Shown here: piece after piece, positions 47,946 through 59,038 of the stretch | Numbering within the stretch: position 1 is the first letter of the stretch | Layout: each line of letters begins with the position of its first letter | Assembly: GCA_010093605.1 (NCBI GenBank) | Contig: MU004200.1 | Span: 378,155-442,154, forward strand | Direction of reading: 5' to 3' | DNA length: 64,000 bases | Source of the DNA: Lophium mytilinum | Lineage: Eukaryota > Ascomycota > Dothideomycetes > Mytilinidiales > Mytilinidiaceae | Program-made: the position numbers and the translations under genes | Notes under the pieces: model-generated | Seen by the model: only the letters and a program-made list of their open reading frames with translations | Databases searched by the model: none | What the model was told of the DNA's origin: nothing

Positions 47946-50900
47946 CAAGCCGATAGGAGGGTAGATTAGGCCTCGTATAATACTAGCTTATAAGTCTAAG
48001 CACATGGATAATGTCAAGGTGCGCTTTTTTGTGTAACATACGGTAAGGGTACTACAGCGAGTCCATACTTTCTGGATCATTATGTGCCTTAGACTTTCCA
48101 CAGCTCTGAATGCAATCTAGATTTCCGAGAAAGGTGACAAGGAGTCTATTGAATATTAAAGGGGAGTCTATGTCAGACCATTTCCAAGACAGTACTCAGA
48201 CATGGGGCCAATGCGCCTTTTAGGACAAAAGTTCTTCGACATGGGTGGAAATTGAGACAAAGAGGGGGTATATAGGGTGATTGGCTCGCCAGCTAGGGCA
48301 GTGGAGCGGATAACAAAGAAAGAGATTTTGCATGCGTAACGTGTCTTGTCGTCCTGGAATGTGGGTGCCGAAAAACAACGAAGAATCGCTTAGAGAACAC
48401 AATGCTTCCACCATTGAATCATCTTAGATTACTTAACTTACATGTACTTCAATTAGTCCACAAAATCATTCTCTAATGTGCTTTCTAAGGGGCGAAAGTA
48501 ATTAAGTCGCCTTACCATACCAAGTAAAGTGTAGCGTGGGATTAGCATCACGTGAAACCGGCGTGGATAGTTCACCTCCAACTACCTATTTACCTCATAT
48601 TCTTCATCACAAGACTACTTCACACCTTAATTTGCTTATATACAGAATGTGCCCGGATAATCAAACCTCTATATGTTCTCTCCATAGGCCATGATAGACG
48701 TCATTGCTCTCTGCTAATGATCCCAGGTTCCAAGCCTAGGAAGGCATTGAAACATCGCCAACCGAAAGAATGTTCCTCGTCTTATATAATAGTTGAGACA
48801 GCCACTAATAACGACAGCTTGGTTCCATCGCTACATAAGCTCTCTCGTCTCAATATAAAGATAAAGTCTGCTTCTAACTTCCAAGAGAACCGTAAGCAGA
48901 GAGCTTTAAACATGCCTTATAGGCTCTCATTATAGTTCCTTTGCTGCCCTGAGGTTTCTCGTCGCTGAACAAAGTCGTGGAATCGTGGGCGAAGAGCTTT
49001 AAGCGTGCCTTGTAGGCTCTCAATCTCATTGCAAATGCTTGGTCCGAGCTGCGCGATGGCAAGGACGCGGTTCCGCTCAGAGGATTCCTGATCCTCACAT
49101 GCCCTCAACGAATCACAACTTCGGACAATTATTTCACTAAGCTCGGATGGTCGCTCACCTACGTATAGTCCAGAAGGCAAGCTTCCCGAGACCATCTTGG
49201 AGCTCAAGCTAGCGATTCGAATGGCGTCCGCCATCGCTGCCCAGATGGACCCTGTTGAGGAGAAAGTTAACGTGATTGCGAAATGTGCAGCAGTCCCTTG
49301 CGAATGGACTACTCTATCGCCTATATAGGCGTCCTCAATCTAACGAGCTTGGATATAGAAGGCTATCGCATTTGGAGTTTCAAGTGCCTACAGTGGTAAC
49401 TCACGCAATTTCAAGATGTGCCTAGATTTGTGACTTGGTATTGTACGTGGAGAAAGTGAAGTGAGTAATTGATAGAGGGGGAATCCGAATTGAGCTTCTC
49501 ATAGGGGCTATAGCATCTCTCCAGTTTCTTTGAAGCAAGGTGATAGGGTGCTAAATCAGGCCTTTAACTCAGTGTTAGAGGCGTGTGGTAATTCCTCATA
49601 TACAGAGGAGTGGAGTATAAAAGGGGCGGAGGAGACCTTCATGTTGATTCTATTATATACGCAGGACTCGTTTCCTCCTTATTTTCGGAGCAACCAACGA
49701 ATTTCATTGGAGTACGGAATTTTGTAAGAATTGCAGAGTAAAAGTGATGCAATAGAATTGCAATTGAGCCTCTTGTGTAGGCGGGCCCTGATTCCTGTCT
49801 GCTTTGGAGCAAAGAACGGATCCTCTAGGAGTGGGAAGTAGAGTGGTGAAGTAATGAAGGAATTCTGTGAAGAACCCCTTGTATATTCCCTAAATTCTGC
49901 CTGTTTAGAGTAATGGTCACCTTTGGAGCAAGATATCACGCGTCCGTCCGAAGACGCCTCTAGAAAGCTGTTATCTAGTTAAACCGGTATGCAAAGAAGC
50001 GGCTTACTTTATCAAGGTCAGCAAGTCAGCTGTGTACGTAGCATTCCTGTTTGGCGGAGTGGGTATGCTGGAGCTGTTGCCTGAAAGTCTGGACCAGACC
50101 TTAATCACGTCGCTGAGCTGATGTCGCTGTTAGAGGATCTTCGAGCAGATGTGTCGGTGAACCGTTTAATGTAGATGAGATTAGTGGCTTATATTTGCAC
50201 ATAGAAGGCTTTGGTAGGGAAACTGAAGCGCCCAATCTAATAGCCGAGATCTAAAATGCAATTTGACCAGCTTGCATAGGCTGTCTCTGTTTGGAGGCCT
50301 ACGTAGCAGTAAGTGGACATCTAAGAGAGGCACTCATTTTACCACATTTATCAGTCTTTTGTTCTACCAGAACGATCCGTGGTAGGGAGTTTCGAGTTAG
50401 GCAAGCCGACCCTGCTAATTGTGTATCAGACCGCGACTTGATCGACTCGCTAAGTCGGAATCTCCTACTCTCAATTGATCGTCGCCGTAGTAACGACTAC
50501 GCCTGTAAGAGAGCGACTGAATCCTACAAAATTAGCACTTAGTTTCACTTACTAAAGATACTTGTGTGAGAATCGAACGTGCTTACCCTGACTATCGCAA
50601 TTCAGCATACTAAGCTAAATAGATTTCCAGGTCGGGCTTGCTCTCAGAAGGACACCCTGTTAATACCATGTTTTGTCAAAGGTCCGGGAACTTCCGCTTC
50701 GCACTATATAGGGTGTTCCTATCGGCTTATGGAAACCCGAACAGATCTTCAAGGCTAACGTAGTGTAAGGTATAATGCCTCTTTACTGGATAACACCTGC
50801 TAGCTACGCTACTACTCCCAGGGTGTTGAGCGGACAGAAGCGGAGCCTGAGTTGTAGGTATCCGCGTGCACAAAGCCAGGCGCGCAAATGCGAGTGGCTT

Positions 50901-51495
50901 CACCTAAGTAATCAAACTAATTCCATACAGGGGTCTTGTGGAGATGTTAGGCGTACCCAACCTAATGACTGAAAATTATATCGGAATTTGATCTCTGTCA
51001 GCAGGCTCGTACTGCCTCTAGATGGTGTCGTAAGGTAGCGGACAGTGCCCTCTGTGGTAGTCGGACGAGTCGAAAGCTCGTCTAAAAATGTTAACGCATA
51101 TTTTTTGAAATGCATAAAGCATGGGCACAGGACGTTGGCAAACAAGCTTACGCAAAACTTCATCCTAGTAAGTGTTTGTGTTTCAAGTCAGCGCAGGAAG
51201 GTATATATCTAGTGAAAAAAGGAAGCGGGGAAATTAAGACTTTACGAATGACGTAAAGTGCTCTCTCGAGCGTGCGAAGAAGTGCTGAGAGGCAAATGAT
51301 GCTGCCAGGGGTGGATGGGTCAGTCTACCGTCCGCTCAAAATAGGCGCTGTAGGCCGCGTACGTGATGTATCGGATAATGGTAAGGATCATAACATAAGA
51401 GAGAGAGAGGTCTGGAGGAAGGTGAGGTAGGTCTTGTTTGCTTTTCCATCTTTTCGCCACTCATTATAAACGAAGCTGGATTTGGTTAGAAAAAG
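47946..51495. other. Gene-poor, repeat-derived region
   Basis: No firm gene. Visible content: a block at 47920-47985 that recurs, diverged, at 49512-49565; family-A-like units at 49585-49920; a 37-bp direct repeat at 48896-48932 and 48989-49025; and a protein-like reading frame on the minus strand at 48917-49234. The rest looks like old, decayed DNA. The last ~250 bases form the 3' flank of the rhodanese gene. Confidence 0.5.
48917..49234 (-). pseudogene. Possible relic of a fungal STAND/NLR-type N-terminal domain
   Basis: 105 codons beginning MADAIRIASLSSKM, with SICNEIESLQGTLKALRPR near the end. Fungal NLR-like proteins often start MADPxSIASL and continue with helical segments containing EIESL, so this may be a decayed or partial copy. 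A second, shorter copy of the ESLQGTLKAL segment follows the stop (ESL, stop, GMFKAL). The resemblance is by eye only, and no ATPase domain follows. It could equally be chance. Confidence 0.25.
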
Positions 51496-52740
51496 CTAAT
51501 GCAAGACCCTATCAATCTTCATTTTCTTTCTTCTCCCGAGCTTCGCCCCTAGCTCGCCCCAAAGAAGGTTTTCTCTTTCTTTCTCACATTCGCACATACG
51601 TTTTGACACTTGTTCCCCAATGTGCACCTCCTTTTCAGCGCTACCGCAATGCCCACAACAGCCTACTCCGCCACTGGCTTCACATTCCTCACAAACGACG
51701 AGCACCAGATGGCATGTCCCATTTTTGCACTTACTCAACCGGTCCTCAGGTCTAGCACAGCCGTGACAAGCGGCCACAGGATCATGCCTCCCGTCCATCA
51801 GTCCTAATTCCATGGAACCCCTAGCATCGAAGACGTAATTCTTCCCTTTAAATAAACAATCTCCCTTCCTTTTTTGCCCTGATTCAATCTCGCCCTTCAT
51901 CCAAGCCAGATATCCCACGATTCCCCCTTGCAGCGTGAAAACCCGCGCTTCTATGCCACCGGGTTCTTCAACCAACGCTTCCTGCATGAACCTTGCCCCT
52001 TTCTCACACCGAACCCCGCCAGTACAGTACGTGAGAACCTGCTTCTGCCTTCTTTCGCCAACAATACCCTCGCCCCTCTCTTCCTTATTCGTGCTAGCCA
52101 AATGCCGCACCACAAACCCAGGCCATTGGCTAAACCTCCGGATTCCGGGCCTCACCGCAACCTCGCCCGCGCCCGTGACGAAGTATCCAATCCGAGACTC
52201 GTAGTGGTTCCGCATGTCAACCAACTGAAGGTCTTTCGCACCCTCAATACACTTCTTGTGGAAAGCAGCGGGGCTCAGCGCTGTTACGGACGACCATGAT
52301 GCAGGAGCGTAATCTGTGATCCCGAGCGGCGTGACCTCAGCACATATCTTGGTTGAGGCGTGACCGCCAAAGACACACGCACAGCCGGGAGTGGGTTTGA
52401 AAAATGCTTCGCGCTCGGTGGACGTTGAAAGGGGAAGCCCGGAGAAAGACCAGTGGGTCACGCAAGCGGAGATGTATGCGGCGATCGCGGCTGTGGTTCC
52501 CCCGATGGTTATGTTGAAGCCTTCTGTTGCAAATCGCAATTTCCCGCCCAGCTCTAACTCAGAGGCGAGATGCTCGTGGAACGAAGCTACGTCTAGAGGC
52601 GCGGAGTTTTCGGGGATGTGTGTTGGAAGAATCTGGGGGTCGTTGCTGTAGTAGCGATAGAAAAGGAGAACAGAGCCGCTGGTAGTAGAAGCCGGACAGG
52701 TGCATGTGTACGAAAGGGGCTCTGAGGTTGCTGGGGCCAT
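51496..52740 (-). CDS. Rhodanese-domain protein, TrhO/TSTD2-like
   Basis: Single exon, 414 aa from the Met of MAPATSEPLSYTC; an in-frame ATG at 52896 would add 52 non-conserved residues. Architecture follows bacterial TrhO (tRNA U34 hydroxylase) and animal TSTD2: an N-terminal acylphosphatase-like domain (LLFYRYYSNDPQIL, RFATEGFNITIGGT), a rhodanese domain (LQLVDMRNHYESRIGYF) with active-site Cys in TYCTGGVRCEKGARFM, and a C-terminal Cys-rich zinc-binding tail (CHGCARPEDRLSKCKNGTCH, CEECEASGGVGCCGHCGS). Likely tRNA-modifying by family; the fungal function is not established. Divergent from the WW gene. Confidence 0.87.
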   Translation of the reverse strand: MAPATSEPLSYTCTCPASTTSGSVLLFYRYYSNDPQILPTHIPENSAPLDVASFHEHLASELELGGKLRFATEGFNITIGGTTAAIAAYISACVTHWSFSGLPLSTSTEREAFFKPTPGCACVFGGHASTKICAEVTPLGITDYAPASWSSVTALSPAAFHKKCIEGAKDLQLVDMRNHYESRIGYFVTGAGEVAVRPGIRRFSQWPGFVVRHLASTNKEERGEGIVGERRQKQVLTYCTGGVRCEKGARFMQEALVEEPGGIEARVFTLQGGIVGYLAWMKGEIESGQKRKGDCLFKGKNYVFDARGSMELGLMDGRHDPVAACHGCARPEDRLSKCKNGTCHLVLVVCEECEASGGVGCCGHCGSAEKEVHIGEQVSKRMCECEKERENLLWGELGAKLGRRKKMKIDRVLH

Positions 52741-53008
52741 GTCAACCTTGGATCTACCGAATCCTGGAATTGTTAGTTTCGACGTTGGACTTCGGGAGGT
52801 CGAAAGCTGGTTCGTGGCGGTGCATAGCGTGGCGGTGCAGATCTCCACCCAGGGCAGGTGAGGTGTGGCGCCAGCTTTGCGCGCATCACGCGTCATAGGT
52901 CGGTATCACCAACTCTCAAATTCTTGTTACTGTTTCGGAGCCAACTCCTTCACGATACATATCTACAACCCTCGAATCCCTATTACAACATTCAGACACA
53001 CCGACACT
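52741..53008. promoter_or_regulatory. Divergent promoter region, rhodanese / WW gene
   Basis: 268 bp between the chosen starts. It remains open in both gene frames, so either gene could begin within it, but neither extension has conserved features. Confidence 0.4.
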
Positions 53009-53986
53009 ATGGCAGACAGCTCAATACCCTCTGAAGCTCCGCCACCTTACTCCCAAGTAACTGCAGGTGGCTCCGCATCTGCCTCCGCGTCACAGCCTAC
53101 CAGCCGTCTTGCTGTCCCTGCTCGCAATGACATCCCCGCCGAACACCGTCGAAGCATGGAGGACGAGGCGCGGCCTTTGCCCAAGGGCTGGCTTCGTACC
53201 TTCGACCCGGAGAATGAGCACCAGTTCTTCGTCGACACCAACCAAGATCCTCCACGCAGCATCTGGACCCATCCTTACGACGACGAAGAGTACCTCCGCA
53301 GCTTGCCCGGCGCAGAACGCGAGCGCATCGAGGCAGAAAGCGAAGGCCGACATCGAGCGAGCGTCCCAGACCTCATGGCCGAGCACACGGACGAGGAAGG
53401 TGGCCACTCGCCACGTACGAGCACCAGCACGCATGCAGAGCTCCCACCCAGACCCACCGACGACAAGAAATCCGGGAAGGACCGCTCGCTGGGACGCAAG
53501 CTAAAAGACAAGCTCACAAGTTCCACACACGAAGAACGCGAGCAGTCACGTGCACGCCGCGCAGAACAAGAGCGCCAGCTCTACGCCCGTCACATGAAGT
53601 ACCGCGCTGCAATGCTGAAGGCCGTGCAGACAGGGCAGCCGCAGCTGCTGGGTCAAGATGGCGACGGCAAGGACGTTTACATTGAGCCGCCAGCATACAG
53701 AGGAGGTTCGGGACTCTACGGTGGGAGAGGGTACGGCTACAATCCGTATGGGTCGGGTATGTATGCGCCGCCTGGGAGGTATATGCGCCCGGTAGCACCC
53801 TATGGGAGGCCGTATGGAGCTGGCTATGGCGGTGGATATGGCATGCCGTTGGCGCTTGGCGGGGGACTTATGGGTGGAATGGCACTCGGTGGATTGATGG
53901 GAGGAGGATTTGGAGGGGATGGAGGAGGATTCGGTGGTGATGGCGGAGGGTTTGGAGGTGGTGACGGCGGTGGTGGTGGCTGCTGA
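53009..53986 (+). CDS. WW-domain protein with glycine-rich tail
   Basis: Single exon, 325 aa. Start is the ATG of MADSSIPSEAPPPYSQ; an upstream in-frame ATG at 52865 overlaps the rhodanese side. The N-terminus holds a PPPYS motif, itself a WW ligand. The WW domain spans about residues 60-95 (LPKGWLRTFDPENEHQFF, then RSIWTHP), with both signature tryptophans and the final Pro. A charged, helical middle (SRARRAEQERQLYARHMKYR) precedes a Gly/Tyr-rich tail that ends in three tandem GGFGGDG-type units and GGGC. Related fungal proteins are uncharacterised; the PPxY and WW could pair within or between chains. Confidence 0.88.
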   Translation: MADSSIPSEAPPPYSQVTAGGSASASASQPTSRLAVPARNDIPAEHRRSMEDEARPLPKGWLRTFDPENEHQFFVDTNQDPPRSIWTHPYDDEEYLRSLPGAERERIEAESEGRHRASVPDLMAEHTDEEGGHSPRTSTSTHAELPPRPTDDKKSGKDRSLGRKLKDKLTSSTHEEREQSRARRAEQERQLYARHMKYRAAMLKAVQTGQPQLLGQDGDGKDVYIEPPAYRGGSGLYGGRGYGYNPYGSGMYAPPGRYMRPVAPYGRPYGAGYGGGYGMPLALGGGLMGGMALGGLMGGGFGGDGGGFGGDGGGFGGGDGGGGGC

Positions 53987-54466
53987 GCGGACCTCAACTT
54001 TCATCACTAGTTTCTATACCCCTCAATAATTACCTTTGTAAGGGACTAATAGTCAACTACGAACGGGCAAAGATGGACTGCTTGTGCTAAATGTAACTTC
54101 AAGTGCCTGTACTATCGATTGGGTCGAGTTGCTCCAGTCTCCCAGATCTCTGTTGGACTGGAAACCCCAAAACAATATCGGATGAGACAAGCTGTTGGAG
54201 ACAATTAGATACAAAACCATCTGTAGCCTATACCAGCTGAATAAACCTCCTTTGAAGAGAGGATATGGGTGTCCGTATTCGAACAATCTCTATTTCAATC
54301 TGTAAAACTAATCGGCTCATGAGCGTTAGTCAAGAAAAGCGTGGTCTTGGAGGTGCAGGACAGACGCCCATCAAGTGGCAGCATCCGGACTGGAGACTGC
54401 AGGTGGCAGTTTGCTTTGGCCAATTATAGTGTGGAGAACTGCCACTTTTGTGACCCCGAACCTGAC

Positions 54467-54830
54467 AGGTACCCAGTGTTGAGTGTTCACAATTCGAGTT
54501 AAAAAGTATCAGATCCGTGTGTTAGATGATTTTGATAATCCAAGCGGTGTCAAGCTTCAACCAGTTTATATTAGACTGCCTTTCGTCTAGCTGGCTACTC
54601 AGTGAAGGGACTACCCCCTACAGTGGCGTCGAGTGATCAATATTGGAGCTAAACAGTACCAAAATCCGTGTGTTACCAGATTTTGAGGATCTGAGTGATG
54701 TTGATTTCTAGCTAGTGTATATAAGACTACCACTTGTGTAGATGGCTGCTTAGCAGGCAGGGTACCCCTTACAGCGGTGTCGAGTGAGCAACACTAGAGC
54801 TAGGCAGTGATAACATCTGTAGGCCCAGGA
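54467..54830 (-). repeat. 150-bp family B, cluster 2 (inverted)
   Basis: The anchor TCCGTGTGTTA occurs at 54514 and 54665, 151 bp apart. Read on the minus strand, the units contain CACTCGACGCCACTGTAGGG and CACTCGACACCGCTGTAAGG, matching the core of clusters 1 and 3, followed by a CGAAAGGCAGTCTAATAT block that parallels CGAAAGGATGTCTGATAT of cluster 1. Two nearly full units plus a partial third. Confidence 0.82.
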
Positions 54831-55870
54831 TGACGACAGTCCGGTAAACCACTTATAGAAGCGGTCGGCTGTCAAGGCTTGGCCGCTGGCGACGATATCT
54901 GCTCAAGCTCATCGGCCGACAGTCCGGTGAACCACTCATAGAACCTGTCGGCGGTCGATACCTGGCCGTTGGCGACGACATCGTAGAACATGTTCCACAC
55001 GCGGAGGTGGCTCATTGTCTCGAAGAACATTGAGGTGGCTTATTGTTGTGAGAGAACAAAGGAACAGCGGTCGGCTATCGAGACTTGGCCGCCGGGGACG
55101 ACGTCGAAGAACATGTTCCACGCGCGGAGGTGGCTCATTATCGCGAGGAATCCCTTGGGAAGTCAAGAATTCGTGCACTTTTAAAGCACCCAGTCTAGGC
55201 CTGCATTAGCGCGGGTCCGGTGCTAGCGTTTGTAAGGGAGTCCCTACCACATCAAGGCCTCACAGGTCTGTTGAGCTGCGGCTGGCGAGTTGGTGTTCGA
55301 CGCTAGCATGCCAGCCCTGCTTGCTGCTACGTCGCATCAGGCCTACGCCAAACCCGTACGAGCCGACGCTAGCAGGTGACTTACGAAGGGTTATCTATAA
55401 CATAAAGGAAGTTCGGTGGATGTTTTAGCGTGAAAAAAGGACCTGCTCAAGCTCATCGGCCGAGAGACCGGTGAACCACTNNNNNNNNNNNNNNNNNNNN
55501 NNNNNNNNNNNNNNNNNNNNNNNNNNNNNNNNNNNNNNNNNNNNNNNNNNNNNNNNNNNNNNNNNNNNNNNNNNNNNNNNNNNNNNNNNNNNNNNNNNNN
55601 NNNNNNNNNNNNNNNNNNNNNNNNNNNNNNNNNNNNNNNNNNNNNNNNNNNNNNNNNNNNNNNNNNNNNNNNNNNNNNNNNNNNNNNNNNNNNNNNNNNN
55701 NNNNNNNNNNNNNNNNNNNNNNNNNNNNNNNNNNNNNNNNNNNNNNNNNNNNNNNNNNNNNNNNNNNNNNNNNNNAGGACCTGCTCAAGCTCATCGGCCG
55801 AGAGACCGGTGAACCACTCGTAGAACCTGTCGGCGATCGATACCTGGCCGTTGGCGACGACATCGTAGAA
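54830..55870 (-). repeat. Tandem copies of a ~90-bp protein-like segment
   Basis: At least five copies, read on the minus strand: 55870-55781, 55480-55442 (cut by the gap), 55138-55068, 55013-54899 and 54898-54830. The consensus translation is MFYDVVANGQVS followed by TADRFYEWFTGLSADELEQ. Two copies start with ATG in the context MSHLRVWNM or MSHLRAWNM. Differences among copies often preserve the reading frame. Not recognised as any known family. All copies are short and end in stops or truncations. Confidence 0.7.
55481..55775. other. Assembly gap (295 undetermined bases)
   Basis: A run of N. The 43 bases before the gap (55438-55480) and the 43 after it (55776-55818) are identical, so the gap sits inside the tandem repeat and its true length is uncertain. 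Confidence 1.
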
Positions 55871-56466
55871 ACGGTCTGTCAGCTTCGTGGCCGATAGAAG
55901 GGCTGTATTGCTGTTGACGAGGTTGCGTGGAGAGGAGAAAGGCTCTGGCCATGGGGCCTGCTACGTAGTCACGTGGGAGTTAGCGCAGGCCGGCAGAACC
56001 CCGGGCGCCTGAAGAACCCTCGTCCTAAAGACCACGTGACCATCATGCAACATACCGTACCACACACCTCGGTACGCCAATTCGTGAGCCCCGCGTACAA
56101 CAATAAACAAAGGTAGTTCGCAGCACAACCACTCAATCGAATTCGAGAAAAGCCTGGAAGCGAAAGACAAGTGTTATTCTAGCCCACTTTTAGGCCTTTT
56201 CTTGCTTCTATGTCGTGGTCGTGGGGTTTTGCAGAGTATAATGCATATGTTGTTGCTTGATGTTCTACCTGGCCCGTGCCTAGGTTTGGGCTCACGAATT
56301 GACGTACCGAGGTGCCACAAGCGGATTCTCGCCACCTGCCTCATCGAGTTAGGCTTAGGGCATGGACTACGTTATCAACGACCTTCCGATGTCGGCGTGC
56401 TTTATCAGCGAGTTCTTGCAATAACAACGCGCAATCGTTTCAGCTTCCGCAACACTTCTGCCCAAC

Positions 56467-58249
56467 ATGTGGAACAAGGGGACAGTTTTGCCTTCTCAGG
56501 CCTCAGCACGACCGCAGCGTTCCACCTCTATGGTACCTCGGGTGGCCTTCGCCGCCACTGCTACCATCATATGGCTGTGTCTGCATTTCTTCTACTCCAC
56601 CACATCATCGGTTCCATGGAGTTTGAGTCGTGAATCACTCTCGAAACCGCAATGCGCCCAAGTCCTTCCCATGTTCCCTCGCGATGGCAGCAAAGACCTC
56701 TTGGCCATGGACGATTTCCTCCTAAGCGCCAAATTTCGCAATGAATCTATCAGCAGATTGGCTGGATCTGTCAAAATACCCACAATGTCTTTTGATGATT
56801 TGGGGCCAATTGGCGAAGACAAGAGATGGGAGGTGTTCTATGATTTTGAGGCTTACCTCAAAGGTGCATTTCCGCTACTTCACGAGAGCTTAACTCTCGA
56901 GAAGGTCAACACACATGGCCTCCTTTACACGTGGAAAGGCTCCGACAGTACTCTCAAGCCCACCTTGTTGATGGCTCATCAAGACGTCGTACCGGTTCCC
57001 GAATCCACAATTCCTCAATGGACGCATCCGCCTTTTTCCGGATTCTACGATGGGAAGTACGTGTGGGGCAGGGGGGCATCAGATTGCAAGAATCAGCTTA
57101 TAGGAATTATGGAAGCAGTCGAGCTCTTGATAGAAGCAGGGTTTGAGCCAATGCGGACAGTCATCCTGTCCTTTGGATTTGACGAAGAAGCTTCGGGCAC
57201 GCAAGGTGCCGGATATCTTGCGCCGTACTTGTTTAGCAAGTATGGTCACGACGCTATAGCAGTTGCTGTCGATGAAGGAGCAGGGGTGGGATCTATTTGG
57301 GGCACAAATTTCGCCCTGCCCGGTGTGGCAGAGAAGGGATATATTGATGTTGATGTCGTCCTGCGGATGCCAGGCGGGCATAGTTCAATTCCACCTCCTC
57401 ACAACGGGATCGGCGTCATGAGCGAGCTGATCACACTTATCGAAGCAAACACGTACGAGCCACATCTCTACAGCGATAATCCCTATCTCAGCTTGTTGCA
57501 CTGTGGCGCCGAACACAGTCCAGAATTCCCCCCAAAGTTAAGGAAGCTCTTGTCAAAACGTTCCGACGGGTAAGTTTGACAATGCAGAACTCTAATAGCC
57601 CGTTTCTAATCCAAGATCCAGGTCTAAGTCCTGCTCGGAAAAAGACCATCTAGCTCTAGAAGCCTCAAAAGCCGGCAGGCCGATTAAGTATTTGATGACG
57701 ACGTCGGTCGCGGTAGACGTGATTCAAGGTGGTGTCAAAGTGAATGCTTTGCCAGAACGCACATCAGCCACGGTCAACCATCGGATCAACGTTGGTGAAC
57801 ATCCCTCTGACGTCAAAGAAAAAGTCACTCGATTGGCTTCCAACATTGCGCATAAGTACAATCTGACTTTGCATGCCTTTGAAGGAGAAGAAACGCCATC
57901 GTCTATTACTCTATTGGCGAGGAACACGACGCTAGAACCGGCTCCAGTGACTCCGACCGACATCAGGGAAGATACGCCGTACAAGATCTTGTCTGGGACC
58001 ACGAGAGCATTATACGGCGACAACGTGTTGGTCGCGCCCGGTATCATGACGGGAAACACTGATACGAGATACTATTGGGATCTGACTTCCCACATTTTCA
58101 GGTACGCGGTTGGATTCGACCCGGATGACGAGGCTGGGCTAGGGAACATCCACACGGTCAATGAAAGAGCGTCGGTCAAGGCGCATATCGCGGCTGTCAG
58201 GTGGTTCAGCTTTTTCATCCGCAACATGGACGAGGCTAAGCTTGCTTGA
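56467..58249 (+). CDS. CPS1: Carboxypeptidase S, M20 family
   Basis: Zinc peptidase of the vacuole in yeast, cleaving C-terminal residues of small peptides. Two exons (56467-57569, 57616-58249) give 578 aa. One N-terminal anchor helix (about residues 25-46, VAFAATATIIWLCLHFFY) follows a short basic cytosolic tail, fitting a type II membrane precursor. M20 metal and catalytic motifs: LLMAHQDVVPVP, VWGRGASDCKNQ, FGFDEEASGTQGAGYL and AVDEGAG; the dimerisation-domain motif is MPGGHSSIPPPH. Near the end TGNTDTRYYWDL supplies the last histidine-equivalent region. The splice restores SDGSRSKSCSEKDHLALEAS. Confidence 0.92.
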
Positions 58250-59038
58250 GGCGGGAGTCTACTTGGCTCGGAATGACAACCCTGGGCATGCACCATTTCT
58301 TTTCCGTTCCTTTGGACGATTGGCTCGTCGGCTGCTCGAATAGTAGCAAGCTCTAATCATGACGAAGCTCATCTGCGTGGATACCGAATTGCAACAGGAC
58401 ACCGAAAGCCGGAAGGATTCCACACGCTGGCATCAGGATCTGACGAGCTTCAGGTGGAGCCTACGTTTGTACGTACAGAACATGCAGCAGAAGTATAGAC
58501 CTTCTCCAGGCGGCAGAGATCTGCTTGTGTGGGATGGTATTTTCTCGCTCTTACATAAAGCGGACCTAGGGCGCGACGTCACTGGCTCGCCAAATACGAC
58601 TCTCCACCACGCCTTCCCACACCACCAAGGAACCGCTGCTTGGCAGTCGTTCCGCCGGTTCGCATATGTCACACGACTGCCGCCATGATTCTTCGCAAAT
58701 TTTTCACAATATATCATCTCCAACTTCTTCCCGGCCTTCAGCTTGCAGTACTTTGCACCCCCGGCCGAAATCAGCACATCCAACACGCATCTTCGCAAAG
58801 CATCTCATCCGCTTGTTCTCGTGAATCAGGTGACTCGAACTCCGCTGGCAGTATCCCGCGCGACCTGTGAAGGACAAGACGATCGGAACCGCGAACAAAC
58901 ACCTAGCCAATTGCAATATTGTTCGACCTTGCGACAATCATCTCCACGGCCTCGAACGCCCACAGCAATCTCCACCCACGCACCCACCGAGGCACCGCTC
59001 ATTTGATAGCTCGCTGATACGACGACCCTCGCGCCGAA
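58250..59038. promoter_or_regulatory. Upstream region of the MFS gene
   Basis: 789 bp between co-directional genes. The last ~200 bases are C/A-rich. No gene or repeat recognised. Confidence 0.45.

Larger units (their letters stand above)
53987..56466. other. Repeat-rich region with assembly gap
   Basis: No firm gene. Contents in order: 3' flank of the WW gene; an inverted cluster of the 150-bp family (54467-54830); tandem copies of a protein-like segment on the minus strand (54830-55870) broken by 295 undetermined bases; and ordinary DNA before the carboxypeptidase gene. Confidence 0.6.

Noticed and set aside
50540-50620. tRNA or tRNA-derived SINE head on the minus strand (TTAGCTTAGTATG and GTTCGATTCTC as A and B boxes)
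   Set aside because: Box-like motifs at plausible spacing, but the T-arm and acceptor stems do not pair, and no copies or poly-A tail were found.
46000-51400. LTR or LINE element in the repeat zone
   Set aside because: No long terminal repeats, reverse transcriptase or integrase-like frames recognised; only short tandem units and decayed DNA are visible.
55453-55863. Open frame running through the N gap
   Set aside because: Continuity across undetermined bases has no meaning; the neighbouring frame (FYDVVANGQ...) is the protein-like one.
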